Assembly (NCBI GenBank): GCA_021018995.1
Contig: CM037588.1
Location: 145,285,725 to 145,349,724 of the forward strand
Direction: 5' to 3'
Length of the DNA stretch: 64,000 bases
Origin: Chloranthus sessilifolius
Lineage: Eukaryota; Streptophyta; Magnoliopsida; Chloranthales; Chloranthaceae
The position numbers were made by a program, and so were the translations under genes. The notes below the pieces were generated by a model that saw only the letters and a program-made list of their open reading frames with translations, was not told where the DNA came from and did not search any database. Position 1 is the first letter of the stretch. Each line of letters opens with the position of its first letter. Shown piece after piece: positions 1 through 11,417 of this stretch.

Positions 1-1339
1 TATCTATATAAGGGAGGATGGTTCCTTGTTATTCAGAGCATGCCTCTGTATTCCAGTTGATGCCGATCTGTGACAAACTATTTTAGATGAAGCTCACAGG
101 TATGTGATCCATTCTGGTAGAACCAAGATGTATCAAGATATGAGAAAGAGCTATTGGTGGAGAGGTCTAAAACGAGATGCAACCGAGTACGTGTCTAGAT
201 GTTTGACATGTCAGCTGGTGAAGGTAGATCATAGACACCCTGCTGGATAATTGCAACCTCTACTCATATTGGAGTGGAAATGGGAGTCAATCTCCATAGA
301 TTTCATCGTGGGGTTGCCGCAGACAGTGAGGAGGTACAACGCTATTTGGGTTATAGTAGATAGACTGACGAAGTCAGCTCACTTCTTGCCCTACAACACA
401 ATATATACGGAAGGAAGACTCGCGGAACTCTATATGAAGGAGATCGTACATTTGCACGTCATTCCAAGCAGTATTGTATCTGATCATGACCCATTGTATA
501 CTTCAAAATTTTGGCAGAAGTTTCAGGAAGGTATGGGCACTCGATTGGACTTTAGTTTGGCGTTCCATCTGCAGACTGATGGGCAAACAAAGCGAGTAAA
601 TCAAGTGATAGAAGATATGCTCAGGGTGAGTATGCTCAAGTTACAAGGATCATGGGTTCAACATCTACCGTTGATCGGATTTGCATACAATAATAGTTTT
701 CAAGCGAGCATTGAAATGGCGCCGTATGAAGCTCTCTATAGAAAGTGATGCAGATCACCTATCAACTGGGAAGAAACCCGGGAGAAAGTTATATTGGGTC
801 TGAAAATTCTTGAAGATAATTCCATGGTCGTTCGTATGATTAAAGCGAGGCTTAAATCGGCTCAGAGCAGACAGAAGAGCTATGTCGATGTCAAAAGAAC
901 GAGCCTAGACTTTGCTGTTGGCGATCATGCATTTGTGAAGATATCGCCCATAAAGGATGTGATGAGGTTTGGAAAGAAGGGAAAGTTAAGTCCCTGTTAT
1001 ATTAGACCCTTTAAAGTTTTGGGTAAAGTCGGTGAAGTAGCCTATTGCATCAGATTGCCTCCGTTGTTTGATAGAGTACATAATGTCTTTCGTGTCTCTA
1101 TGCTCCAGAAGTACTTAAAGGACCCTACACACATCTTGGGAGATCAGCCGATCGAGCCGCATGAGGACATGACTATGATTGAGAAAGCGACACAAATTTT
1201 GGATTGAAAAGAACAAACTCTACACACTAAGATCATTACTTTAGTGCTCGTCAAGTGGGGGAATCATCCGACCGAAGTAGCGACTTGGGAGCGTGAGGCT
1301 GAAATCAAGGAACTATACCCCCATCTGTTTGAGAAATAG
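1..1339 (+). pseudogene. Element A: 3' end of Ty3/Gypsy pol (integrase + chromodomain-like tail)
   Basis: This is the C-terminal part of a chromovirus (Tekay/Del-type) polyprotein; the gag, protease, RT and RNase H parts lie upstream of the window. Visible in order: the RNase H-integrase linker (1-80), the His-His-Cys-Cys zinc-binding region (about 85-230, with SYWWRGLKRD and CLTCQLVK), the integrase catalytic core (about 280-650: D in SIDFIVGLPQ, D in SIVSDHDP, E position near TDGQTKRVNQ, where the usual E is K), and a chromodomain-like end (about 1140-1336: ...VKWGNHPTEVATWEREAE). The frame is broken by a TAA at 248-250, a TGA at 746-748 in the LYGRRCRSP-like region, and a TGA at 1205-1207. 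The catalytic Glu replacement and the stops indicate a dead copy. It continues after the B insertion with the spacer at 14100. Confidence 0.88.
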
Positions 1340-1406
1340 TAGATGATATGTGCAAGGTGTAGAGTACGAGTTAGAACTTTTTGTAATGATAAGTTAAATT
1401 TACAAA

Positions 1407-1411
1407 TTTTT
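1407..1411. repeat. Target-site duplication of element B (left copy)
   Basis: TTTTT immediately before the first LTR base (TGTGACAG...). The same five bases follow the other LTR at 14095-14099. This fixes the limits of element B and shows it entered element A DNA. Confidence 0.75.
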
Positions 1412-4011
1412 TGTGACAGCCCGGATTTCGGCACCCCGAAACCCGTGCCATCAGCACGATCATCTTGACCGTGCCCCTTAACTATGCACGGAACACTGGT
1501 ATATCAAGCATAAAAAGAAGTAAGAACAACTCGCGGAATTTAAATTTAATTAGAAATACTTTTCAAAAGACAGTTCTACCCTCATGCCCCTACATGAAGG
1601 GAGAACCGATCCGAACCATCGATGATATAAATCATCACAGATGGTTCGCCCCAAAGGAATAATCCAAACTCTATACATATACATGTTTTCACAAAATAAA
1701 GGCTTGACATACCAAGCCGTACAATCTCTACTCAAAACTCCTCAAAGTAGCACAACGGAGTCCTCTAGAAGAAGTCCTCTGGAGGTGGCTCCAACTCCTC
1801 GGCCAAGAAAGTCCGATCACGGGATCGTCCCCTGAAACCTCGGCAGCTGCTACTAATGGACCTGCGACGTATAGTCTATAGGGTGAGCTACATCCTAGCC
1901 CAATAGGGAACAAACACTGCTGAACATATAAGTTATAACTCACATATATTCTATGACATACCATGCATGATGTAACTATGCAGTTGTTGATAAAACAGTT
2001 AAAAGCATTCGTTTACTGTTGATTTCTTATGTTTTCATTTACTCATGAAAAATGCTGAAAAGGCCTAAAGCAAAACTTAAACTTTCAACTAAGTAATCCC
2101 GAGCAATATAGCATCGAGCCCCGATGAGCTACCCTTCATCGTCATCTATATAGAGCGGTTTTAATGTATTCCACAGGAATACCATATAGTACCAAGCCCC
2201 TTTCCCTGGGATTGGTGGCGGGGTTTCACTTATCTCAATCAACACCCACGGGTGTGCTTACTATGTCGGATAAGCCTCCTTGACCGCCTACGGTTTCGCC
2301 AGACAGTATCGGTCACGGATATCCCGCCGTGTCGATCGTGGATATCCCGCCACGTCGGTGGGGTAACCTAAGGAACCTCAAATAACAAAATATATTTGCC
2401 TTACATATAGTTATTCACCGTGTAAGTGTGCTATCTTATATCAGTTAGGCCCTATCAAACATGATTCAATCTGTGGATACATCCCTGGGATGTATCCATT
2501 AACTTGCATCACACCTGATGCTCTTATTTCTTTACTTCTTCATCCCCTGGGGATGGCTCATTCGTTTACTCTTATGAATGTCACACACACACTTTTCACA
2601 ATTCTTTGAGCAAGAAAATAATTGAATTGTAATTTATATCACTACATACATGCTCTTGTAAAATAAAGTACATGTTCAGGGTGTTCCCTACCTCAAGTCT
2701 TTACTTGTTCAATGCATCAAGGTCCCACGTGGCTCCTTGTGCACTAGCTTACACGTACCACCTATGTTACCACATAACAGGTGAAACACATCACAAAGGA
2801 TGTAATAAAGAAGGTATAAGATGCTCCAAGAATCTTAAAGTCATACCTAAAAGCCAACAAAAATTATCCCAGTCGATTAATCCTAATCCAGAATCGAATA
2901 ATCGAACCTGGTTCGATTAATCGATTTCCAAAATCGATTAATCGAAGGTCAATATCGATTAATCGAAGTAATTTCGATTAATCGAAATTCTTCTTTTCGC
3001 AAAGTAAACTCCTTTGTTCGAGCAATGAGTTTCCGTTCGATTAATCGAATCCGATTTGATTAATCAAATTCTTCTTCCATAAAGTACACCCTCTTTGTTG
3101 AGCTTGAGTTTTCATTCGATTAATCGAATCCAGCCGATTAATCGAATTTCTTCTTTTCGCAAGGTACACCCTACTGTTAATAGCTTGAATTTCGATCCCA
3201 AATCGATTAATCGAAAACTCAAATCGATTAATCGAAATCCCATTTCGATTAGTCGATTTTCATAAATCATTTCCTCCAACCCTTGGGGTCCACCGAAGTT
3301 CGATCGATTAATCGATTCTCAAATCGATTAATCGAATCAAATTCGATTAATCGAAATCAATTCGATTAATCAAGTCGGGTCTTCGACCTTTCAACTTCTC
3401 GCCAATTTCGATTAATGACCCAATTTCGATTAATCGAAATTGTCGATTCAACTTTCATTTGTTCTTCCCAATCTTTTTCCCACACTTTTTCCTCTATTTT
3501 TCTAAGCCATTATCCTATGATCTAACCCACATTTAACCACAACTTAACCCCTATGATCTATGCATCTTATTTACAAGAATTTACCTTGGATAGATCTCAA
3601 GTTGATTTCTATCGCTAGTTGGAAGGCTAGGGTTTCTAGCTTTGGCTCTAACGGATCCCTTGCGTCGAATCCGGCCTCCTTAATGCTTGACTCTTCTTCC
3701 AAACAGTTGCAATAACTCTTCTCTCACTCCTCTCTCTTTCTCTCTCTTCTTTACTTCTTTCAACCACAAAAACATGAAAGTTAGGGTTTTCACCCTTTTT
3801 ATCTTATTTCTTTTCTCATGTGGAACACATACACACCCTCTGTATGTTACTCTACACACCCTCTATCTCTCCACTCTTCTACACTGGTTCACACATCACA
3901 TCCGCTCATCTCACTTTAAGTTCATCTTTGAACTATCTTATGGTCAAACCTAAGACCAATCGGGCACGGATCCCGAGGTCATAGTTTAACGTGATTTTTA
4001 GGGCTATTACA
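1412..4011 (-). repeat. Element B 3' LTR
   Basis: It reads TGTAATAGCCCTAAAAA... to ...GGGCTGTCACA on the - strand, with TG/CA ends, and matches 11418-14094 over its length. It contains a CT/GA-rich tract near 3720-3765 and a dense array of TCGATTAATCGA palindromes at about 2861-3455. The ORFs inside it (for example 2672-2920 and 3687-3953) recur in the other LTR but look like chance reading frames. Confidence 0.93.
2861..3455. repeat. TCGATTAATCGA palindrome array in B 3' LTR
   Basis: About twenty copies of the perfect 12-bp palindrome TCGATTAATCGA and close variants, spaced 10-60 bp apart, often extended to AATCGATTAATCGAAA. The same array is in the upper LTR (about 12864-13532) and, outside any LTR, upstream of B's ORF2 (about 5937-6400). 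Degenerate copies often differ at the CG (TTGATTAATC, GATTAATCAA). Confidence 0.9.
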
Positions 4012-4024
4012 TCCTCCCCACCTT
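4012..4024 (-). other. Element B polypurine tract
   Basis: On the - strand AAGGTGGGGAGGA directly abuts the 3' LTR (TGTAATAG...). This is the expected site of plus-strand DNA priming and it confirms the - orientation of the element. Confidence 0.85.
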
Positions 4025-4029
4025 GGGAA

Positions 4030-4045
4030 TTTTCGTCCTCGAAAA
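4030..4045 (-). other. Small stem-loop just upstream of B polypurine tract
   Basis: Six-base arms TTTTCG/CGAAAA around a four-base loop. Elements A (39371-39386) and D (50870-50885) have the same structure at the same place. It is followed by the conserved AATTCC and then the polypurine tract. Confidence 0.55.
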
Positions 4046-4309
4046 TAACCCAAGGTTTATCTCGCTCTAGGTCTCTCTCTTTCCACACGCTCAGGTGAGG
4101 TAGTCCAATTTAGTCAGACGCACTCAAGTAGTCACACATTCACACTTATAAACATGGAAGTAAAGTTGTAACAACAAAAAGAGAAACAATTACACAAAAA
4201 GTTGAATTTCTATTAATATAGTAAAATTTTACAAGGCGCCATATGAGTTGGCGTACAAGATATACGTCTATACAAAACATGACTGATAAAAAAAAAATAC
4301 AACTAAAAC

Positions 4310-5703
4310 TCATGCGGGCCCCTCGCTAGGTCGGGTCCGGCAGGAGCCGGCTCGGTCATGTGGAAGGGTCTCTGTCACGGAGTAGATGTGGATGTGGAGG
4401 AACGCGTCTGGTGGTGGGATGGAAGATCGTCCTCTATGGAAGGCGGTGCGTCCGGCCGTCACTCTTCTTTCAGCCAACATATCCATGTAGGTGTGGGGTA
4501 GATGTGTGAAACATGAGGAAATCAATCCTCCTGTTCATCCTCTCATTATTTGCGTCCATTCTGGCGAGCACGTCCTCTATGGTAGGACCGGATGGAGTGG
4601 CGCGCCGGCGGTAGGATGAGGTGGGAGTCGCGGGCGCGGAGTGTGCAGGTGGTGTCGGCGTGGGAGGAACCTCTCCATGGATGGCTCGGTGGGTGTGCCC
4701 CACCCTCAAGTGGGTCCTGCGAGGTGGTGGGGGTGGTGGCGGTGCTACACCGGGCTTTCTTTCCGCTTTCTTCTTTGGGGAGACTTTGTGAATGTCTTCA
4801 CGCGATCGTAGCCCTCACCTCGTGAGGTGAGATAGTGTAGAGGATCGTTGAGTAGCACTCCAACATGCTTGAGATGAGCCGAGCATACGGCATCTTCCCC
4901 TTGGGCCGCATGTTGCCCTTCATCAGTTTAGTCTTGATGTACCGCATCCCCTCAAGGATGACCTTGGTAGCATCAAACCACCGGCCACAGAAGGCCGCGT
5001 AAAGTGCATGTTGCACTTTGTCGACACGCTCAGTGTCGTGGCGCATCGGGTAAAGGTTGCATTTGATTATGGAGTCGAGCATCCACATGTAGGGTGGAAG
5101 ATCAACCCTCTTGATGGAAATGCCCTTCTTGCCATTTGTCATGAGGGTCATGACTTCCTCAAATCGGGGGTCTTCCACAAAGGGTGGAAATAGGGTAGTC
5201 TCGGGGGTGAACTCGAGGTAGCACTCGAGCACCTCGTGAATGTGACGCCGAGTGATCGTGTAGAGACGACCCTCGATCTTGGTGATGATGCAGTCGTCGG
5301 TAGGGCCACTGGTTAGCCCTTGGTAGAATAATCTCACCAATCTAGGGTAGTAGGAACCCCGGATTGGTTTGAGAAGATTGCCGAGACCGGCATTGTTTAT
5401 GTAGTTTTGAGCCCATTGGGTCTCGCCCGTTGGGTCGATGGTATATTCGACCTCAAAGGTCTTGGCTGCCCACCACTCGTTTGGTTGCTCCACGTTGGTG
5501 GGTGGTGGTGGCATGGGGGTGGATTCGCGGGAAGACTCGCGCGTAGATGCGCTCGTCGAACCGGAGGTGGTCTCCGATTCCGACGGTGTCGGAGTCCTCA
5601 CCGGCGATGGGGTAGGTGGTGGTGGTGCGGCGTTCTTACGCCTAACCGGCAATTTGGAGGTTGCCTTCTTCGAAGACAAACGGGTTTTGGGCGGCATTTT
5701 CAC
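4310..5703 (-). pseudogene. Element B accessory ORF2 (sense strand, env position)
   Basis: An extra gene in the same sense as pol, between integrase and 3' LTR. A 301-codon frame is open from 5703 to 4798 (a second in-frame ATG at 5697 gives MPPKTR, matching the start in A). It then continues in shifted frames to about 4310. The N-terminus is basic and Pro/Ser/Thr-rich (about residues 1-75). It is followed by a conserved globular part with PNEWW, a YPRLVRLFYQ motif, a W-LD...LYP..H segment and MPYARLIS. Elements A and D carry homologues. The pattern resembles the 'putative plant transposon protein' domain of plant genome annotations (from memory, not searched). No catalytic motif is evident and I do not assign a function. 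It lacks the signal peptide and membrane segment expected of an Env protein. Confidence 0.75.
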
Positions 5704-5936
5704 TAAACTAGGGTTTATCTACTTCTAATGAAAGAAAAAGTTCGATTCTAGGGTTTACCGTGGTTTTCGAAGGCGAATACGGTAGATTGTGGGCGCGAAT
5801 CGGCGGAAAACCCAAACCCTAGAGCACTCGGTTGGTTGGAGAAGAAGGAGAAGATGAAACGCCCAAAAATCCCAAGCCAAATGATTTCGAATGGGAAATG
5901 AAATCCCCAAATTTATTTATATAGCCATGCTCGACA
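5704..5936 (-). promoter_or_regulatory. Candidate internal promoter and leader of B ORF2
   Basis: Reading on the - strand, TATATAAATA lies at 5914-5923, directly after the palindrome array and about 210 nt before the ORF2 ATG. A leader follows with CT-rich stretches (CTTCTCCTTCTTCTCC) and several telo-box-like CTAGGGTTT/AAACCCTAG motifs, which are common in plant 5' UTRs. This suggests ORF2 is expressed from its own promoter rather than only by read-through from the LTR. Confidence 0.6.
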
Positions 5937-6400
5937 TCGAAATTCCATTTCGATTAATCGAAATTCAAACCTGGGTTAAGCCGCGTAAAATCGATTAATC
6001 GATTTTCCAAGTCGATTAATCGAAAATAGAATTGAATTAATCGAAAATATTTCGATTAATCAAATCGTGTTTGTTTAAAAATTTAAAATGTTGAGCTCAT
6101 CGGCGTACGACGATTAATCGAAATTCATTTCGATTAATCGAAATCTCAAAATCGATTAATCGAACTTAGTTTCGATTAATCGAAATCGTGCAAAAACTTC
6201 AAAAATTTTCCAAAATTTCCTTAAGTATTCGATTAATCGAAATCCCATTTCGATTAATCGAAATTCCTTTCTATGCATTTTCTAACTCAACTTTTCATTT
6301 CCAGTCACTGGCACATGCCAGTCGACTACTCGAACAAGATCGATTAATCGAAATTCCAAATCGATTAATCGATTTGAAATTCGATTAATCGATTTTGCCC
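5937..6400. repeat. TCGATTAATCGA palindrome array upstream of B ORF2
   Basis: About 15 copies of TCGATTAATCGA or one-base variants between the end of pol and the ORF2 promoter. It is the same motif family as in B's LTRs but lies in unique internal sequence, so it is not explained by LTR duplication. Confidence 0.9.
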
Positions 6401-6544
6401 AGTTTCTACAGAATTTAAATCTCTTTGTTTCTTTTCTTATTTTCGACAATTCATGACAGATTGGATTAAAATTTCCATTGAATTACAAGTATAGTGGAGA
6501 TTTCACAACACGTTTGTGGTTTACATTGCACTTTCACGTCGTTG

Positions 6545-7844
6545 GAAACAAGGCTGGGTATTGTTCTTTTACATCGGCCTCTCGTTCCCAAGTAGCCTCT
6601 TCTTTAGGATGATTGTTCCATCGAACAAGCACTAAGGGAATTACTTTAGTGCTTGCTCTTTTCGATCCAAGATCTCCACTGGTTCCTCTATCATGCTCAT
6701 GTCCTCACACATCTCTATAGGTTGCTTCCCTAACACATGAGACGGATCATTCACGTACTTTCTGAGCATCGATATGTGGAAGACATTATGTACTCGATCG
6801 AATAGCGGTGGTAAACTAATGCGATATGCAACTTCACCTATTCGTCCCAAAATTTCAAATGGTCCAACATAACGTGACTTAACTTCCCCTCTTGCCAAAT
6901 CGCATTACACCTTTCATAGGTGACACCTTCACAAACACATGCTCGCCCACTTTGTAGTCAACACTAGTCCGCTTCACATCGGCGTAACTTTTCTGTCTAC
7001 TCTGTGCTGTCTTCAACCTTTCTCTGATAATTCGGACGACGGTAGCATTATCTTCAAGTAGCTTTGGCCCTAATACAAATGTCTCACCGTTTCTTCCCAA
7101 TTGAGGGTGACTTGCATCGTCCATATAGAGCTTCATATGGTGCCATGCCAATGCTCGTTTGAAAACTGTTATTATACGCGAACTCGAGCATCGGTAGATA
7201 CTCATCCCAGTATCCTTGCATATCAAGCATGCACGCTCTGAGCATGTCTTCTATCACTTGGTTCACTCGCTCTGTCTGTCCATCAGTTTGAGGATGGAAA
7301 GCTGAACTAAAATCTAGTCGCGTTCCCATTCCTTCTTGAAATTTCTTCCAAAACTTGGACGTACAAGGATCACGATCTGAAACTATGTCGCTTGGAATAC
7401 CATGTAATCTTACAATCTCTTTCATATATAGGTTCCGCCAATCTTCCCGCCAGTATCACGTAGTATTGTATATGGCAAAAAGTGCGCTGATTTGGTCAAT
7501 CGGTCTACGACGACCCAAATAGCATTATGTCTCTTGGCAGTACGAGGTAATCCAACAATGAAATCCATTGAGATCGATTCCCACTTCCATTCTGGTATTG
7601 GTAAAGGTTGCAATAGTCCCGCAGGATGTCTATGATCAACCTTCACTTGTTGACAAGTCAAACATCGTGACACATACTCGGCCACGTCTTGTTTCAGTCC
7701 TCTCCACCAATAATTCTTTTTCAAATCTTGGTACATTTTGGTGCTACCAGGGTGGATGGCATAATTTGACTTATGAGCCTCATCCAGAATTGTTCGTCTT
7801 AGATCAGCATTATCCGGGATGCATAGACGGCCTTTAAACAACAA
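6545..7844 (-). pseudogene. Element B pol: integrase and chromodomain-like tail
   Basis: On the - strand, broken frames cover the zinc-binding HHCC region (about 7790-7640: [31 protein letters not shown]), the DDE core ([10 protein letters not shown] near 7570; DIVSDRDP near 7385; TDGQTERVNQ near 7280), the GPFEILGR C-terminal module (near 6870) and a decayed chromodomain-like tail (about 6545-6650, matching ...WEREA). At least four frame changes separate these blocks (near 7430, 7140, 6890 and 6640). The three acidic positions of the core remain, but the protein cannot be made in one piece. Confidence 0.85.
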
Positions 7845-9300
7845 AGAACCATCTCGCTTATTGAGAAGTCCGAACTGATGCCCTTCCTCACGTCTTGACG
7901 AATCCTTGTTAATGCTGGATCTTTCATCTGTAGCCCGTGGATATGTTCAAATATCTCTGGCTTTACTGAGATGTTAGCCGAAAAGGATCCAGTGTCCTTT
8001 GACTCAATGTTAGCATCATAGCATGCCGTGTCTTCCAATAGTTTCCATTGTATACCCAAAATCAATGAAGCTAACTGGGCTGAACCCTTTCGTCTCAATG
8101 CATCGGCTACTACATTCGCCTTGCCACGATGGTATTGGATAGAGCAATCGTAGTCCTTGTGGAATTCCATCCATCTGCGCTGTCTCATATTGACCTCTTT
8201 CTGTGTAAACCGATATCGGAGGCTCTTATGATCGGTGAAAATTTCAAAAGTCTCACCATACAAGTAAAGTCTCCAAATTTTCGCAAAATGACGCCAGTTC
8301 AAGTCATGAGTCGGGTAATTTTTTCTCGTGTTCTTTCAATGTCTTGATCCCAGCTATCACCTTCTTGTGTTGGTTGAGCACACAACCAAGGCCATTGTAT
8401 GACGCGTCGCTGTACACTGCGTATCCTCCACTGCCTGAAGGAATTGCCAACACTGGGGCTGAAGTGAGTCTCGTTTTGAGTTCTTGAAAACTCTTCTCGC
8501 ATGCCTTACTCCACTCAAACCTTGAATCTTTTCGTGTCAGCTTTGTGAGAGGTCCCGATATCTTTGAAAACCCCTCAACGAAACGTCGATAATAGCCTGC
8601 TAAGCCCAGAAAACTTCGGACATCGCCATCCTTTGTCTGCTCCCATTTAACTACTGCTTCTATCTTTGCTGGATCTACCGTGACACCATGCTTTGAGACG
8701 ACATGTCCCAAAAAGCTAACTTCTTCCAACCAAAACTCACACTTACTGAGTTTGGCGTATAATTGGTGTTCACGTAGCGTTTGTAGAGCAATCCTCAAGT
8801 GTTCTTCGTGTTCTGTCTTGGATTTGGAGTATATTAGTATATCATCAACGAACACTACCACACAGGAGTCCAAGTGTGGTTTAAACACTCGGTTCATCGA
8901 TCCATAAATGACGCCTGGAGCATTCGTTAATCCAAACGGCATCACAAGGAATTCATAGTGTCCATATCCGTGTCCGGAAATTTTCTTACGAATGTCCTCG
9001 CTTTGACTCATCGATGATACCCGGATCTCGTGTCTATCTTGGAAAAATACTTTGCACCTTGCAGTTGGTCGAATAGATCGTCAATTCTAGGCAAAGGGTA
9101 TCGGTTCTTCACGGTGAGTTTGTTCAATTGTCGATAGTCAATGCATAGTCTCATTGACCCATCTTTCTTCTTGACAAACAAGACCGGTGCTCCCCATGGA
9201 GATACACTTGGTCTAACAAACCCTTGTCCATCCTCTTGTAGTTGTTCCTTCAACTCCTTTAGCTCGGAGCCATTCTATAAGGTGCTTTGAAATAGGCTCC
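7799..9300 (-). pseudogene. Element B pol: reverse transcriptase and RNase H
   Basis: Open blocks at 9008-9253, 8304-9011 and 7799-8302 encode, in order, the RT fingers/palm ([31 protein letters not shown]), the palm catalytic motif ([12 protein letters not shown] near 8850), the thumb ([15 protein letters not shown]), and RNase H ([28 protein letters not shown]). Frames shift near 9010 and 8300. The F-V-D-D motif is intact. The first RT segment upstream of 9253 is degenerate. Confidence 0.88.
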
Positions 9301-9870
9301 GTTCACGGTGTTAAGTTAATGGCGAACTCTACTTCTCTTTCGAGGTAATCCAGCAATTCTTCCGAAACACGTCGGTAGTCTACAAGCTATCTCGAAATGA
9401 CGTTCTTTTCCTCCTTGTCCTCCTTTAAGAAAGCTAAGTATCCATCGCATCCCTTTCGATCATTTTCTGCCCTTCTTCGAGATCAAGTAGCAGATGACGA
9501 CCTCCTCCTTGAAACCGAAATGATCTTCTTGTGTTGGGTCCGAAAATGACTACCTTGTTCTTGCAATCAATGGTCGCATAATGTCAAGCCAACCACATGC
9601 CAAGGATCACATCAAACCCTTGCATGTCTAATAAGACCAACTTTGCTTCCAATTCATGCACTTCTAAGTCTTGAACTGCTACGATGATGGATTTGCAAGC
9701 TAACTCGTGTCTACTAACTCTCCAAATAATGGACATGATAGGACGAAATCCAACGTCTGGACGATCTTCATCTTCTTAGCAAAACGTGGAGTGACGAATG
9801 AGTGGGTAGACCCGGTCTATCAACACTCGGCGTCATGTCTAAATACACTTCCCTTTCATACATAGTTAAA
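9301..9870 (-). pseudogene. Element B pol: decayed protease and RT linker
   Basis: No long frame remains. On the - strand near 9800-9830 a remnant of the aspartic protease active-site region can be read (a PGSTHSF-like string, as in element D at about 57090-57120). It is followed by fragments typical of the protease-RT linker. Heavily mutated. Confidence 0.5.
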
Positions 9871-10059
9871 GTACCTATATATATATACACATACATACCA
9901 AATTTACACATCAAAATGCACTCTCGCTTATATTAAAAGAACCTACACTATTCCTAATGCATGCACCTTTTTCCATCTAAAATTATGAAACGGAATTTTC
10001 CTTAATAAAATAAAATTTCTCACCTTGGATGACGTCGTGCACATTCCACACTTCTGACG

Positions 10060-11326
10060 GTTATATAAACTCTCCCCTAACAATCGGCTTCCTTGCTTGA
10101 ATGGGTCGTGGTGTCAGAATCAAGCCGTCTTGCCCTTATGTCCGTCTCGGGGCAATCCTTGATCATGTGGCCCACCTTGCCACATCGGAAACAACCTCTA
10201 GTTCCGATTCTGTACTATAGTCCTATGCGGCTTGCCACATGCACACGCCTCGAGGTGCGGAAGATACGGTCGAGAACCCCGTGATAGTGGCACCGAGACA
10301 TGGCGAGGCTCTCATAGCGAATAGGTCTCCCCGCAAGTAATGGAAACCTCTGTTGTTGTTGTCATTATTCGGTCTTCCAAAACCCCTTGAACTGTGGTCT
10401 CTCGATTCTGCCCATGAACTCGGCTTTTGTTCACCGGTTCATAGTGCCCGCTCTTCCTTGTTCATTTCCTCCTCATATTGTTCTCCTCTTCTACAACCGC
10501 TTTGCTCATGACCTCTTCATAGGTCCTTAATCGAAATGGAGCTACGCCTCCTCTAACCTCGCTTCAAACCTTCAAACCTCTTGGACTTCATCACTTGAGC
10601 GTAATCCGAGCAAAACGGCAAGTCGTAGAAACTCTACCCGTATTCTCTCACGGTCATTCTCCCTTGTACTAATTGCAAAATTGTATCTCTAATTGGTTCC
10701 TCACCACTTGGAAATATTGTTTGTTGAACTCCTCAACAAATTCCTCCCAAGTCCAAGGCAACTCGGGGTCTCTCGAGCCCGACTTCTTATCTCGGACTCC
10801 CACCAAGGCCCAGCCCCCCCATCCAACATGTAAGCTGCCCATCTTACACTCTCGTCTTCCGTGCAAGTTAGCACGCTAAAGACTTTCTCCATCTCCATCG
10901 CCCAATTCTCGGCCGCCATTGTGTTTAAATGAAGGAGGTCTCATCCTTCTAAACTCGTAAAAGATGAGGGCACAGCAACGCAGTCCCACAGTGGTGTAGG
11001 TGGTCGCCGTTCTCTTGACGATGAGCCGCAAAGGATGTCATGCTTGTTGTGCCATGGCGGTACCGCCATAGTCTCCATAGTGTGCATCATCCTTTGTCCT
11101 CTCTATCTTCTTGTCTTTCTCTCAATCTTTCTTGCTCTCTTAGATCTTGATCCTGATGATCTCGATCCTCTTCCTCATGATGTCTGCTACTACTGCCCCC
11201 TGGGGCCTCGTTACCTCCTAAAGGCACTCTGTTGGTAGGAGAGATGTAACCATCTCCACTACGTAAACTCCTTTGATGGCCTCCCCTTGGTCGGCCTCTC
11301 CCTCTAGCTGACATTTGCGGCTGCAT
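10060..11326 (-). pseudogene. Element B gag
   Basis: Gag forms the particle and packages RNA. The first ATG at 11326 starts a basic, Arg/Gly/Gln/Glu-rich N-terminus (MQPQMSARGRGRPRGG). The retrotransposon-Gag core is readable at about 10919-10669 (AENWAMEMEKVF, SVRWAAYML, GPWWE). A CCHC zinc knuckle (C-x2-C-x4-H-x4-C, CFRCGKVGHMIKDC) is at about 10140-10195. Several frameshifts separate these parts. Order and strand agree with the primer-binding site just upstream at 11404-11415. Confidence 0.8.
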
Positions 11327-11403
11327 TTGAAACTAAGGTTTCGTTAGCAGAAGCCCCTATGATCTGACGAAAGAATCCTTGTCAGAATTGCTAAAAGAAA
11401 ATG

Positions 11404-11415
11404 GCTCTGATACCA
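11404..11415 (-). other. Element B primer-binding site (initiator Met tRNA)
   Basis: On the - strand TGGTATCAGAGC lies two bases inside the 5' LTR end (...GGCTGTCACA). It is the usual complement of the 3' end of plant initiator tRNA-Met and sets the orientation of the element. Confidence 0.92.
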
Positions 11416-11417
11416 AC

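Noticed and set aside
2672..3953. ORFs conserved between both B LTRs (2672-2920/12664-12912 and 3687-3953/13766-14002)
   Set aside because: Conservation follows from LTR identity; the translations are Ser/Thr/Leu low-complexity and the second pair differ in length by frameshift.
4592..5728. + strand ORFs opposite B ORF2 (4592-4825, 5407-5706, 5438-5728)
   Set aside because: Shadows of the Pro/Ser/Thr-rich ORF2 coding strand.
2861..6400. Regularly recurring palindromes could suggest a CRISPR-like array
   Set aside because: Spacing is irregular, repeats are only 12 bp, copies are in plant LTR DNA, and there are no cas genes.
11404..11415. Possible tRNA gene near the B LTR edge
   Set aside because: Only the 12-base complement of a tRNA end is present; it is the primer-binding site.
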